Source: Kaftiobacterium sp035693805
GTDB lineage: Bacteria; Sysuimicrobiota; Sysuimicrobiia; Sysuimicrobiales; Kaftiobacteriaceae
Direction: 5' to 3'
DNA: 6,748 bases
Assembly (NCBI GenBank): GCA_035693805.1
Contig: DASSGA010000091.1
Location: 1 to 6,748, forward strand
The position numbers and the translations under genes are program-made. The notes under the pieces were generated by a model, which saw nothing but the letters and a program-made list of their open reading frames with translations, made no database searches and was not told where the DNA came from. Position 1 is the stretch's first letter. Each line of letters begins with the position of its first letter. Of this stretch, positions 1-6,526 are shown piece by piece.

Positions 1-1159
1 GCGGCTCGTCGCTGCCAAGCAGATCCCCTTCCCGGAGGCGGCGACCGCCGCTGCCTCCCAGCAGGCCGGGCACGTATGTGGACGCGCTTCCGAGCACCCG
101 TCGTGCCTCCAGCCCGCCGGCCACGGCGAGATACGCCCACATCCCCGCCCGGGGAGCCCCGAACTGCAGCGTCTGCCCGGGACGCAGCAGCACGGGCGCT
201 GCGGGAGCGATGGATGCGCGGTCGAGCATCGGGGAGAGATCGGCCCCGGCGATCGCGATCGTCAGATGGTCGAGCACGCGCAGGACGGGTCCTGGCGCGG
301 TCAGCTCGATGGCGGCCGCATCCGGTGGGTTCCCGACGGCCGTGTTCGCCGCCCACAGGGCGGGCAGATCCATCGCCCCCGCAGCAGGGATCCCCAGCGC
401 CCGATGGCCTCTCCGGCCGGCGTCCTGGACCGTGGTATACAGCCCGGGACTCCGGACCTCGAAGATCGCACGGCGGGGAAAAGGCAGCGGTACCTGGCCC
501 GGGCGCTCGCGGAACTGCGCCCGCGAGGCGGGCGTGAAACGCACGCGCTCACCGGGTCGCAGCAGCACGGGATCGGCGTCGAACGGCTCGTAGACGGTCA
601 AGGGCGTCCGTCCGATGATCCGCCACCCTCCGGGCGAGGCGAGAGGATAGATCCCCGTCATGGCGTCGGCGACGGCGATCGAGCCTTCCGGCACCCGCAG
701 GCGGGGCGACGGCAGCCGGCTCACGCGCAGCTCCTCGGGGAGGATACCGAGATACGGATAGCCGGGCGTGAAGCCGAGCATGTACACCGTGTACTCGACC
801 TCACTGTGGGCGCGGATGGCCTGCTCGGCCGAGAGGCCGCGCAGCGAGGCGACCTCCTCGAGATCGGGCCCGGCCTCTCCGCCGTAGACAACCGGGACCT
901 CGATGAGGCGCCCCGTCCCCCCGTGGTGAGGGGGAAGCGTGGGGAGGACGCGCTCCGCGGTCTCCGCGATCAGGCCCGGGTCGGCGGTGAGCGGATCGAA
1001 CACCACCAGCACGGAGCGCAGCGCAGGCACCGCCTCTTCGACCCCGGGGAGGTCGCCCAGCCGGACCGCCAGGGCGCGCGCTTGCGCGTTGATCTCCGGG
1101 AGGAGCGCATCACCGACCTCGATGAGCAGGCCTCGATCGCCGAGCGGCAGGACCCTCAT
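1..1159 (-). CDS. 5-oxoprolinase subunit B/C fusion protein (PxpB-PxpC, KipI-KipA type), 3' end outside the window
   Basis: The gene encodes a natural fusion of the two small 5-oxoprolinase subunits, which together with PxpA open 5-oxoproline (pyroglutamate) to glutamate using ATP in the cytoplasm. About 386 residues are visible. Residues 1 to about 228 are the PxpB/KipI part, with GFTPGYPYLG at 129-138 and, further on, the family block RVPEGSIAVAD, TGIYPLASPGGW and IGRTPLTVY. The PxpC/KipA part follows in the same frame with no stop: SPGLYTTVQDAGR at 237-249, then GAMD with D264, IAGADLSP, and a YLAVAGG...VLGSASTY block before the window edge. PxpC is usually a little over 300 residues, so roughly half of that domain is missing only because the window ends. 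The ATG (1159-1157) overlaps the pheA stop as ATGA, and no clear Shine-Dalgarno precedes it, so coupling is likely. Such fusions are often labelled urea amidolyase or allophanate hydrolase family; the oxoprolinase role is the better-supported one. I see no pxpA in the window, but it could lie further left. Confidence 0.9.
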   Translation of the reverse strand, partial: MRVLPLGDRGLLIEVGDALLPEINAQARALAVRLGDLPGVEEAVPALRSVLVVFDPLTADPGLIAETAERVLPTLPPHHGGTGRLIEVPVVYGGEAGPDLEEVASLRGLSAEQAIRAHSEVEYTVYMLGFTPGYPYLGILPEELRVSRLPSPRLRVPEGSIAVADAMTGIYPLASPGGWRIIGRTPLTVYEPFDADPVLLRPGERVRFTPASRAQFRERPGQVPLPFPRRAIFEVRSPGLYTTVQDAGRRGHRALGIPAAGAMDLPALWAANTAVGNPPDAAAIELTAPGPVLRVLDHLTIAIAGADLSPMLDRASIAPAAPVLLRPGQTLQFGAPRAGMWAYLAVAGGLEARRVLGSASTYVPGLLGGSGGRRLREGDLLGSDEP

Positions 1160-1986
1160 GCGGGACGGGGCGCGCGTGGATACGACCCCAGGACCCGCAT
1201 GAAGGTGCACAGCGAGTGCAGGACCGCCAGCGCCGCGGCCACCTCGGGATCCGCCTCGTGCCCTTCGAGGTCCACGTAGAAGACGTACTCCCACGGGGCG
1301 TCGCGCCGCGGGCGGGATTCGAGCTTGGTCAGGTTGATGTTCCGGGAGGCCAGCGCCCCGAGCGCCCGGTAGAGCGCCCCCGGGACGTTTCGGGTCGTGA
1401 AGACGATCGAGGTCTTCGAGGCGGCCGAGCGCGGGGCCGGGGTCCTGGCCAACGTGAGGAACTTCGTGTAGTTGTTGGGATTGGTCTCGATGCTTTCCGC
1501 CAGCACCTCGAGCCCGTAGATGCGCGCGGCCTGACGGCCCGCGATCGCACCGGTCTCTGCCATCCGCTGCTCGGCCACCATCTTGGCGCTCCCCGCGGTG
1601 TCGTAGGCCGCGATCGCGGCAAGGCCGTGGTCGCGGAGGAATACGTCGCACTGAGCGAGGGCCTGAGGGTGCGAGTAGACCGCACGCAGGTCGGCCAGCG
1701 ACCGACCGGGCAGAGCGAGGAGGCAGTGCCGAACGCGGAGGTCGAGCTCCCCCGTGATGTGGAGCTCGTGGCTGAGGAGGAGGTCGTACGTCTCGTTGAT
1801 CGATCCGGCCTGGGAGTTCTCGACGGGGACGACGCCCGCGGCGCTGCGGCCCGAGGCGACGGACTCGAATACCTCGCGCAGCGCGGCGCACGGGAGGACC
1901 TCGGCGTCGGGGAAGAGCGCGATGGTGGCCTCCTCGCTGTAGGCGCCCCGCTCCCCCTGAAAGGCGACACGCAGCACCGGGCTCAT
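1156..1986 (-). CDS. pheA: Prephenate dehydratase (stand-alone, with C-terminal ACT domain)
   Basis: The enzyme converts prephenate to phenylpyruvate with loss of water and CO2, the committed step to phenylalanine, in the cytoplasm. The 276-residue protein has the usual two-part layout. The catalytic domain covers about residues 5-180, starting VAFQGERGAYSEEA, with PVENSQAGSINETYDLL at 54-70, SHPQALAQC at 105-113 and YDTAGSAKMV at 128-137. The catalytic threonine lies in NNYTKFLTL (T174). The family consensus there is TRF, so K175 replaces the usual arginine. The ACT regulatory domain covers about 192-270 and shows both phenylalanine-binding signatures, GALY (203-206) and ESRP (223-226), so feedback inhibition by phenylalanine is expected. 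There is no chorismate mutase domain, unlike the enterobacterial fusion. I chose the ATG at 1986-1984, which overlaps the alr stop as ATGA. An upstream ATG at 2085 would add 33 Arg/Gly-rich residues lying inside alr and absent from the family. Confidence 0.95.
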   Translation of the reverse strand: MSPVLRVAFQGERGAYSEEATIALFPDAEVLPCAALREVFESVASGRSAAGVVPVENSQAGSINETYDLLLSHELHITGELDLRVRHCLLALPGRSLADLRAVYSHPQALAQCDVFLRDHGLAAIAAYDTAGSAKMVAEQRMAETGAIAGRQAARIYGLEVLAESIETNPNNYTKFLTLARTPAPRSAASKTSIVFTTRNVPGALYRALGALASRNINLTKLESRPRRDAPWEYVFYVDLEGHEADPEVAAALAVLHSLCTFMRVLGSYPRAPRPA

Positions 1987-3134
1987 CGGCGGATCACCGC
2001 CCCCGGGCGCCCGCCCTTGAGGTAGACGCGCGGAACGCGCGGCCCCACGCCGCACACGATCTCGTAGGCGATCGTGTGGGCCCACTCCGCGACCTCGTCC
2101 ACGGAGACGGTACGGCCGAACAACTCCGCCTCGTCGCCGGTGCGCACGGCCCGGGCCCCCGCGTCCACCATGAGGTGATCCATGCAGACCCGCCCGGCGA
2201 CGTGCAGGCGCTCGCCGGCGAGCGCGACCTCAGCGTTCAGTCCGGCGAGACGCGGGTAGCCGTCCGCGTACCCGCAGGCGATCGTGGCGATGGTGCTGGG
2301 ACGCAAGACCCGATAGGTCGCACCGTAGCTCACCGGAGTCCCGGGTGGCACGCGGGCCGTGCGTGCTACCCGGCTCAGGAGCCGCATCGCCGGCCGGAGT
2401 TCGACCAGGTTGTGGTAGTGGCGCGCCGGATACAGGCCGTACATCGCCAGACCAACTCGCACCAGGTCGTAGCGGCTGCGCGGGTGGGCGATTGTCCCGG
2501 CGCTGTTCGCCGCGTGGACCACGACCTTCGGAAAGCGGCGGCGCACCGCGGGCAGCACGGCGTCGAACCGGTTGAGTTGCTCGTGGGCAAATGCGTGATC
2601 CGGGTCATCCGCCGTTGCCAGGTGCGTGTAGACGCCTTCCAGCCGCAGCCCCGCTTTCGCCAGGCGGGAGAGCACCACGGGCACCTCAGAGATCTGCACC
2701 CCCAGGCGCGTCATGCCCGTGTCGATCTTCAGATGAAGACGCGCTCGCCGGCCCGCTTTCAGCAGCGGCGGCAACGCTTCTACAGAAGGAATCGTCAGGC
2801 TGAGCCGTGTTCGCACGGCAGGGCTGATCTCTTCGGGTGCAGCCGAGCCGAGGACCAGTAGCGGCGAATCCAGCCCTGCCGTGCGGAGAGTCAGTCCCTC
2901 CTCGACCGTCGCGACCCCCAGCCATCCGGCGCCAGCCTGCAGCGCCGCACGCGCCACCTGCACGGAGCCATGGCCGTAGCCGTCGGCCTTCACGACCGCC
3001 ATGAAGCGCGTTCCGGGATCCAGCCGCTGGCGTACGGCACGGACGTTGGCAGCGATGGCATCCAGATCAACCTCAGCCCAGGTGCGGTGGGTCGCCCGAT
3101 CCACTTCACTGCGGGGCGCTGTGGCGTGAGTCAC
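1983..3134 (-). CDS. alr: Alanine racemase (PLP-dependent, fold type III)
   Basis: The enzyme interconverts L- and D-alanine, supplying D-alanine for peptidoglycan in the cytoplasm. The 383-residue length is typical. The N-terminal TIM barrel carries the PLP-binding lysine K49 in AVVKADGYGHG (46-56), followed by KIDTGMTRLG (136-145), YTHLATAD (169-176) and HAANSAGT (207-214), then RYDLVRVGLAMYGLYP (221-236). The C-terminal beta domain supplies the second catalytic base, Y270 in PVSYGATYR, then CGYADGYPR (287-295) and AGRVCMDHLMVD (313-324). All key residues are present, so it should be active. The start is GTG at 3134-3132, overlapping the stop of the RuBisCO-like gene as GTGA. A GGAGG lies 13 bases upstream, slightly far for an ideal ribosome-binding site. 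Placement behind a RuBisCO-like gene and ahead of pheA is not a standard arrangement. The broad-specificity amino-acid racemases share this fold, but the motifs fit Alr best. Confidence 0.95.
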   Translation of the reverse strand: MTHATAPRSEVDRATHRTWAEVDLDAIAANVRAVRQRLDPGTRFMAVVKADGYGHGSVQVARAALQAGAGWLGVATVEEGLTLRTAGLDSPLLVLGSAAPEEISPAVRTRLSLTIPSVEALPPLLKAGRRARLHLKIDTGMTRLGVQISEVPVVLSRLAKAGLRLEGVYTHLATADDPDHAFAHEQLNRFDAVLPAVRRRFPKVVVHAANSAGTIAHPRSRYDLVRVGLAMYGLYPARHYHNLVELRPAMRLLSRVARTARVPPGTPVSYGATYRVLRPSTIATIACGYADGYPRLAGLNAEVALAGERLHVAGRVCMDHLMVDAGARAVRTGDEAELFGRTVSVDEVAEWAHTIAYEIVCGVGPRVPRVYLKGGRPGAVIRR

Positions 3135-4357
3135 GCTCGCAGCGCCGCCTCCAGCTCAGGATGGCGACGGCCGAAGTCCTCAAGGGGGATGCCGCCGAAG
3201 TAACTCTCTGCCGCCTGCTGCAGTGCCCTGACGCCGGAGGCGGCGCCCAGCGGATGGCTGAAGATCGCCGATCCGGCCATCGGCAGGATGTCCCGGCCGA
3301 ATGCGGCATAATTCGCCGCCAGCGTCCGCACGGTGAGTCCCCCGGAACAGGCGGGAAGCACCGGCGCAACACGGGCCCAAGCCGCGCGCAGCACTTCGGC
3401 CAGGCCTCTGGCCTCTGCCGGAGGGTCGGTGCGCAGATAGCCTCCCTGCGCGTACAGGTCGAGATAGTCCCCGCCCAGCAGCCGCACAAACTCCGCGAAC
3501 ACTCGGGTGTCAATCCCGTACGCGGGCCGCTGTGATAGCAGCGACCGCCCTCCCGAGTGCACGTAGATCGGCACGGCGATCCCCTCATCCTCGCGCAGCA
3601 TCTGCAGCGAGGCCAAGCCTGATGCGAAGACGTTGACCATGACGCCGGTCGCACCGGCCCGCACCGCCTCCCGGGCTGCAGCCACCATCTCATCGGGCCG
3701 GCCGCTGACGTGCGCGCAGTAAATGACACGCCGGCCCGTGTCGTCTTCCACCTCACGCAGCGCACGGGACACCGCACGGACCCGCTCGACGAGCGGGCAG
3801 TAGTCGGGGTTATTCATCTTCTCGTCGTCTTTGATGAGGTCGATCCCTCCCCGCGCCGCGGCGCGGCAGCGTTCGGCCACCTCTTCCGGTCCCAGCCCGG
3901 CTCCCGGCTTGACGATGGCGCCGAACAGCAGGGCCTCGCGCGCCTGGCCTGCCAGCGCCCGCGTGCCCTCGACCCCGAACCGGGGACCTCGAAACGTCGC
4001 CAGGATCTCCTCCGGCAGGACCACGTCGGCCAGACGGACGACGTCGGCAAAGGGGCGCTCGAACAACGGCCCCGCCGTGAGGTAGAGCCAGATGGCGGGG
4101 AAGAGCGAGCCGCGCTCCGGCAGGTTGGCGGTGGGGAACGCGATCGCCGCAGAGCCCTTGCCCGGGCCGGTCTCCTGCATGGTGTGCACCCAGGCCACCG
4201 AGCGCGCGTAGCGCTCCGTCGCCGGCCCTTCACCCGACCACGATCCCGCGCTCTCCTCCCGCGCGATGAACTCGGCGGTCTGCCGGAGATCACCGGTCGT
4301 CTCGATGTCGTACACACCGAGAAACGTGCCGCGGGGAGGATGCCGTACCTCGTTCAT
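3131..4357 (-). CDS. RuBisCO-like protein (form IV-type large-chain homologue), substrate unknown
   Basis: A 408-residue homologue of the RuBisCO large subunit that is very unlikely to fix CO2. The N-terminal alpha/beta domain (about 10-125) has the EESAGSW segment (34-40) matching the conserved start region. The barrel (about 140-400) has GAIVKPGAGLGP (146-157), GGIDLIKDDE (170-179), YVHSGG (265-270), LLGGDYLDLY (293-302), CSGG (337-340) and the SHPLG segment (367-371). Aligned by eye to spinach RuBisCO, K150 matches K175, K176 matches the carbamylated K201, D178 and E179 match metal ligands D203 and E204, H267 matches H294 and S338 matches S379. Lost are K177 (G152), R295 (S268), H327 (D300), K334 (Y307) and G404 (S363). 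Known relatives are enolases in methionine salvage (MtnW) or decarboxylases/transcarboxylases in apiose catabolism; no mtn genes are visible here. The ATG at 4357 gives the expected N-terminus; a GTG at 4372 is possible, and neither has a strong ribosome-binding site. It heads the minus-strand operon. Confidence 0.9.
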   Translation of the reverse strand: MNEVRHPPRGTFLGVYDIETTGDLRQTAEFIAREESAGSWSGEGPATERYARSVAWVHTMQETGPGKGSAAIAFPTANLPERGSLFPAIWLYLTAGPLFERPFADVVRLADVVLPEEILATFRGPRFGVEGTRALAGQAREALLFGAIVKPGAGLGPEEVAERCRAAARGGIDLIKDDEKMNNPDYCPLVERVRAVSRALREVEDDTGRRVIYCAHVSGRPDEMVAAAREAVRAGATGVMVNVFASGLASLQMLREDEGIAVPIYVHSGGRSLLSQRPAYGIDTRVFAEFVRLLGGDYLDLYAQGGYLRTDPPAEARGLAEVLRAAWARVAPVLPACSGGLTVRTLAANYAAFGRDILPMAGSAIFSHPLGAASGVRALQQAAESYFGGIPLEDFGRRHPELEAALRA

Positions 4358-4436
4358 CGCATACCCGATCACATCGATTCGACAGGAAACGCGGGCGTGC
4401 CTACTGAAGCAACACGCGGGCTGGGGCCGCGTGGGC
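4358..4436. promoter_or_regulatory. Divergent intergenic control region between the RuBisCO-like gene and the PfkB kinase gene
   Basis: This 79-base gap separates the two divergent operons and is the only non-coding stretch of any size in the window, so both promoters are expected here. On the plus strand, TCGACA at 4379-4384 resembles a -35 box, but the spot 17 bases downstream (TACTGA, 4402-4407) is a poor -10. On the minus strand, TTGCTT (4412-4407) with TTTCCT (4389-4384) is also weak. The 8-base word ACGCGGGC occurs twice in the same direction, at 4389-4396 and 4414-4421, 25 bases apart, which could be part of an operator. A shared regulator is plausible, but no regulator gene is visible in the window. 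Confidence 0.4.
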
Positions 4437-5375
4437 ATGCCTGATGTTACCTGCGTGGGAGTGCTCGTCGCAGACGTCATCGTTCGCCCGGTCGACACCT
4501 GGCCGGATCCGGGCCGGCTTGTGGTCGTCGATCGCCTCGAGGTGCACTCCGGCGGTCTCGCGCATACGACGGGCGTCGTCCTGGCGAAGCTGGGCGTCCC
4601 CACCGCCGTGGTCGGGCGGGTCGGCGCAGACCTCTTCGGAACCTACCTGATCGATGTCCTCCGGGAGAACCGGGTCGAGGTCCACGTCGGGCGCGACGAA
4701 ACGATCAGCACGTCCACGGCGGTCGTGATGGTGGCCAGCAGCGGCGAGCGCTCGTTCCTCCATCTCCCCGGCGCCAACACCCACCTGAGGCGGGAGGATG
4801 TTCCGCCGGCGCTGCTCGCCCGCAGCCGCATCATGCATCTCGGCGGGTACTTCCTCCTTCCAGGGTTGGATGGCGTGCAGGCCGCGGCGCTGTTTGCTCA
4901 GGCGCGGGCGGCAGGATGCCGGACCAGCCTGGACATGGCCTGGGACGCGCGCGGCCGGTGGATGGCCACGCTGGCCCCGTGCCTGCGGCACCTGGACCTG
5001 CTGTTTGGAAACCGGGACGAGCTGGCGCGCGTCACCGGCGCCGAGGACCCGCCGCGCATGGCCGCCCACCTCCGCGCATTGGGTGTGGGCACTGTCGCCG
5101 TCAAACTGGGGGAGGACGGCGCGTACGTCGACGGAGAAAGCTGGCGCGGCCGTGTGCCGGCGTTCTCCGTCGAGGTCATCGACACCACAGGCGCCGGTGA
5201 TGCGTTCTGTGGAGGGTTCCTCACGGGATACCTGGCCGGGTGGAATCTGGAGCGCACCACGCGGTTCGCCAACGCCGTGGGGGCGATGTGCGTCTCGGCC
5301 ATGGGCGGGAGCACAGGCATCAGCGGCATGGACGAGACGCTGCATTTCATGGACACCGCTTCGCTGCGCAGGTGA
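4437..5375 (+). CDS. PfkB/ribokinase-family carbohydrate kinase
   Basis: A 312-residue cytoplasmic sugar or nucleoside kinase that transfers phosphate from ATP to a hydroxyl of a small substrate; the substrate cannot be read from the sequence. The first signature lies around 38-70: SGGLAHTTGVVLAKLG with the conserved glycine pair G39-G40, then VGRVGADLFGTYL. Middle motifs include FLHLPGAN (107-114) and the nucleotide-side LLFGNRDELARVTG (188-201). The second PfkB signature is VIDTTGAGDAFCGGFLTGYL (247-266), with catalytic base D255 and the anion-hole glycines G252 and G254. The length matches ribokinase, ketodeoxygluconate kinase and fructokinase relatives. The start is ATG at 4437; an in-frame GTG at 4431 would change only the first two residues. 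It is first in the plus-strand operon, its stop overlaps the cupin gene start as GTGA, and it diverges from the RuBisCO-like gene. Together these suggest that it prepares a phosphorylated substrate for the isomerase or the RuBisCO-like protein (inference). Confidence 0.9.
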   Translation: MPDVTCVGVLVADVIVRPVDTWPDPGRLVVVDRLEVHSGGLAHTTGVVLAKLGVPTAVVGRVGADLFGTYLIDVLRENRVEVHVGRDETISTSTAVVMVASSGERSFLHLPGANTHLRREDVPPALLARSRIMHLGGYFLLPGLDGVQAAALFAQARAAGCRTSLDMAWDARGRWMATLAPCLRHLDLLFGNRDELARVTGAEDPPRMAAHLRALGVGTVAVKLGEDGAYVDGESWRGRVPAFSVEVIDTTGAGDAFCGGFLTGYLAGWNLERTTRFANAVGAMCVSAMGGSTGISGMDETLHFMDTASLRR

Positions 5376-6523
5376 CGCGCCCCGAAGATCTGCTGGACAG
5401 AATGCTGGAGACGGGCCTGCTGGTATTCGAGCCGACGTACGTCAGACGGCTGTACAGAGACGGCGGACGGCTCGGGTTGTCCGATCGGCCGGGCGGCACG
5501 TACCTGCCGCGATCGGGGTTGTGGCGTCCGGAGCGCTGGATTGCCTCCACGGTGGCGGCGACCAATCCCTTCCCTCGTCCGGGTGAAGGACACAGCCGCC
5601 TGGCCATCTCCACGCCCCGGTCGGGCCGGCGGGCGCTGCGCGGCATGACGTTCCGCCGCGCCCTCGAGTTGCGCGGACCGCAGATCCTGGGCCCCGCGTA
5701 TGCCGACACGTACGGCGTCGACTTCCCCGTGCTCGTGAAGATCCTCGATCCCGGTGAGGCGATCGTCTTCCACGTCCACGCCCGGGACGCCGACGTGCTC
5801 CGCCATCCCCACCGGTTTCCCGGCCAGCGGTGGGGGAAGGATGAGGCCTACTACGTCCTGCCTGCTCCGCCGGGCGCGGTCCCGTACACCCACGCGGGGC
5901 TCTACCCCGGCGTGACGCCGCAGATGCTGTCCGAGGCGATCCGGCGCGGAACGGCGCTGGACCTCTCGCCCGTGTTTCATCAGCGCAGCGGCGAAGGCTT
6001 CCACGTGCCTGCCGGCATCCCTCATCGCCCCGGCACAGCGCTCACGCTGGAGATTCAACAGCCCTCAGATGTGTACACGCTGTTGGAACGGCGGTGGGGA
6101 GACCGGCCGCTCACATCGGCCCAGATGCATCCGGGCTTTCCCGGACTCGATGATGCCCTCGCGCTGCTCGACTACGACGCCGCGACCGATCCGAACCTGC
6201 TGGAGCGTCACCGGCTTCTCCCCGAGCCGATTGCCGAGACTCGCTCCCGCGGGGGCGAGGAAGCCTGGATCTTCCCACCCCGGTTGCGCCGCTTTTCCGG
6301 CAAGCGGCTCCTCGTCCGCCGCCGCTATGAGAGCCTGGAATCCGGCCCCTATGTGCTCTTCGTCTGGCACGGACGCGGACGGCTCCTGGGCCGGCACCTG
6401 CGCCCCGGCCTGGAGGCCCTGGTCACGGCCGCAGCAGCGACGCGGCCCCATCTCTATGAGGCCGATGGGGAGCCGCTCGAAGCCTTCAAACTGTTCCCGC
6501 CTGCGGCCACGGAAAGGCGCTGA
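5372..6523 (+). CDS. Phosphomannose-isomerase-like cupin protein (class I PMI superfamily), probable aldose/ketose isomerase
   Basis: A 383-residue protein resembling type I mannose-6-phosphate isomerases, zinc-dependent cupins that interconvert aldose and ketose phosphates. The metal site can be read. FHVHARD (133-139) stands where the family has a Gln-x-His pair, here H134 and H136. GKDEAYYVL (155-163) gives E158, and HVPAGIPH (211-218) gives H218, followed by the family-typical EIQQPSD (227-233). The swap of the usual glutamine for histidine is unusual. The N-terminal part (about 40-100, with PERWIAST at 53-60) matches the pre-cupin strand region. After the main cupin, about 150 residues (240-383) form a second, less conserved half, as in longer PMIs. 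The start is GTG at 5372, overlapping the kinase stop (GTGA); an in-frame ATG at 5402 would drop ten residues. Lying between two PfkB kinases, it probably handles a sugar or sugar phosphate made or used by them. Whether mannose-6-phosphate is the substrate is open. Confidence 0.82.
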   Translation: MTRPEDLLDRMLETGLLVFEPTYVRRLYRDGGRLGLSDRPGGTYLPRSGLWRPERWIASTVAATNPFPRPGEGHSRLAISTPRSGRRALRGMTFRRALELRGPQILGPAYADTYGVDFPVLVKILDPGEAIVFHVHARDADVLRHPHRFPGQRWGKDEAYYVLPAPPGAVPYTHAGLYPGVTPQMLSEAIRRGTALDLSPVFHQRSGEGFHVPAGIPHRPGTALTLEIQQPSDVYTLLERRWGDRPLTSAQMHPGFPGLDDALALLDYDAATDPNLLERHRLLPEPIAETRSRGGEEAWIFPPRLRRFSGKRLLVRRRYESLESGPYVLFVWHGRGRLLGRHLRPGLEALVTAAAATRPHLYEADGEPLEAFKLFPPAATERR

Positions 6524-6526
6524 GGC

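Noticed and set aside
266..1279. Long plus-strand open frame (337 codons) opposite the oxoprolinase fusion gene
   Set aside because: Antisense shadow caused by high GC. Its product is Arg/Gly/Asp-rich with no recognisable motif, while the minus strand encodes clear PxpB and PxpC motifs across the same bases.
1216..2025. Plus-strand open frame (269 codons) opposite pheA
   Set aside because: No recognisable motifs; pheA on the other strand has both catalytic and ACT-domain signatures.
1987..2085. 33-residue N-terminal extension of prephenate dehydratase to an ATG at 2085
   Set aside because: It lies inside alr, is Arg/Gly-rich and unlike family N-termini; the ATG at 1986 gives a standard start and an ATGA overlap.
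3131..4357. True CO2-fixing RuBisCO large subunit
   Set aside because: The loop-6 lysine (K334), K177, R295 and H327 equivalents are all replaced, which is not compatible with known carboxylase chemistry.
4266..4436. 57-residue N-terminal extension of the first PfkB kinase to an ATG at 4266
   Set aside because: It would overlap the start of the RuBisCO-like gene on the opposite strand and precede the normal PfkB first strand; the ATG at 4437 fits the family.
4358..4603. 82-residue N-terminal extension of the RuBisCO-like protein to an ATG at 4603
   Set aside because: It would run through the divergent gap and antisense to the kinase start. The extension is Thr/Arg/Ser-rich and unlike the family, and homology begins just after the ATG at 4357.
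4401..5345. Minus-strand open frame (314 codons) opposite the first PfkB kinase
   Set aside because: It is a shadow of the kinase frame, which carries both PfkB signatures.
4898..6058. Long minus-strand open frame (386 codons) opposite the PfkB and cupin genes
   Set aside because: Low-complexity Arg/Ala/Pro composition, spans two well-supported genes on the other strand and shows no family motif.
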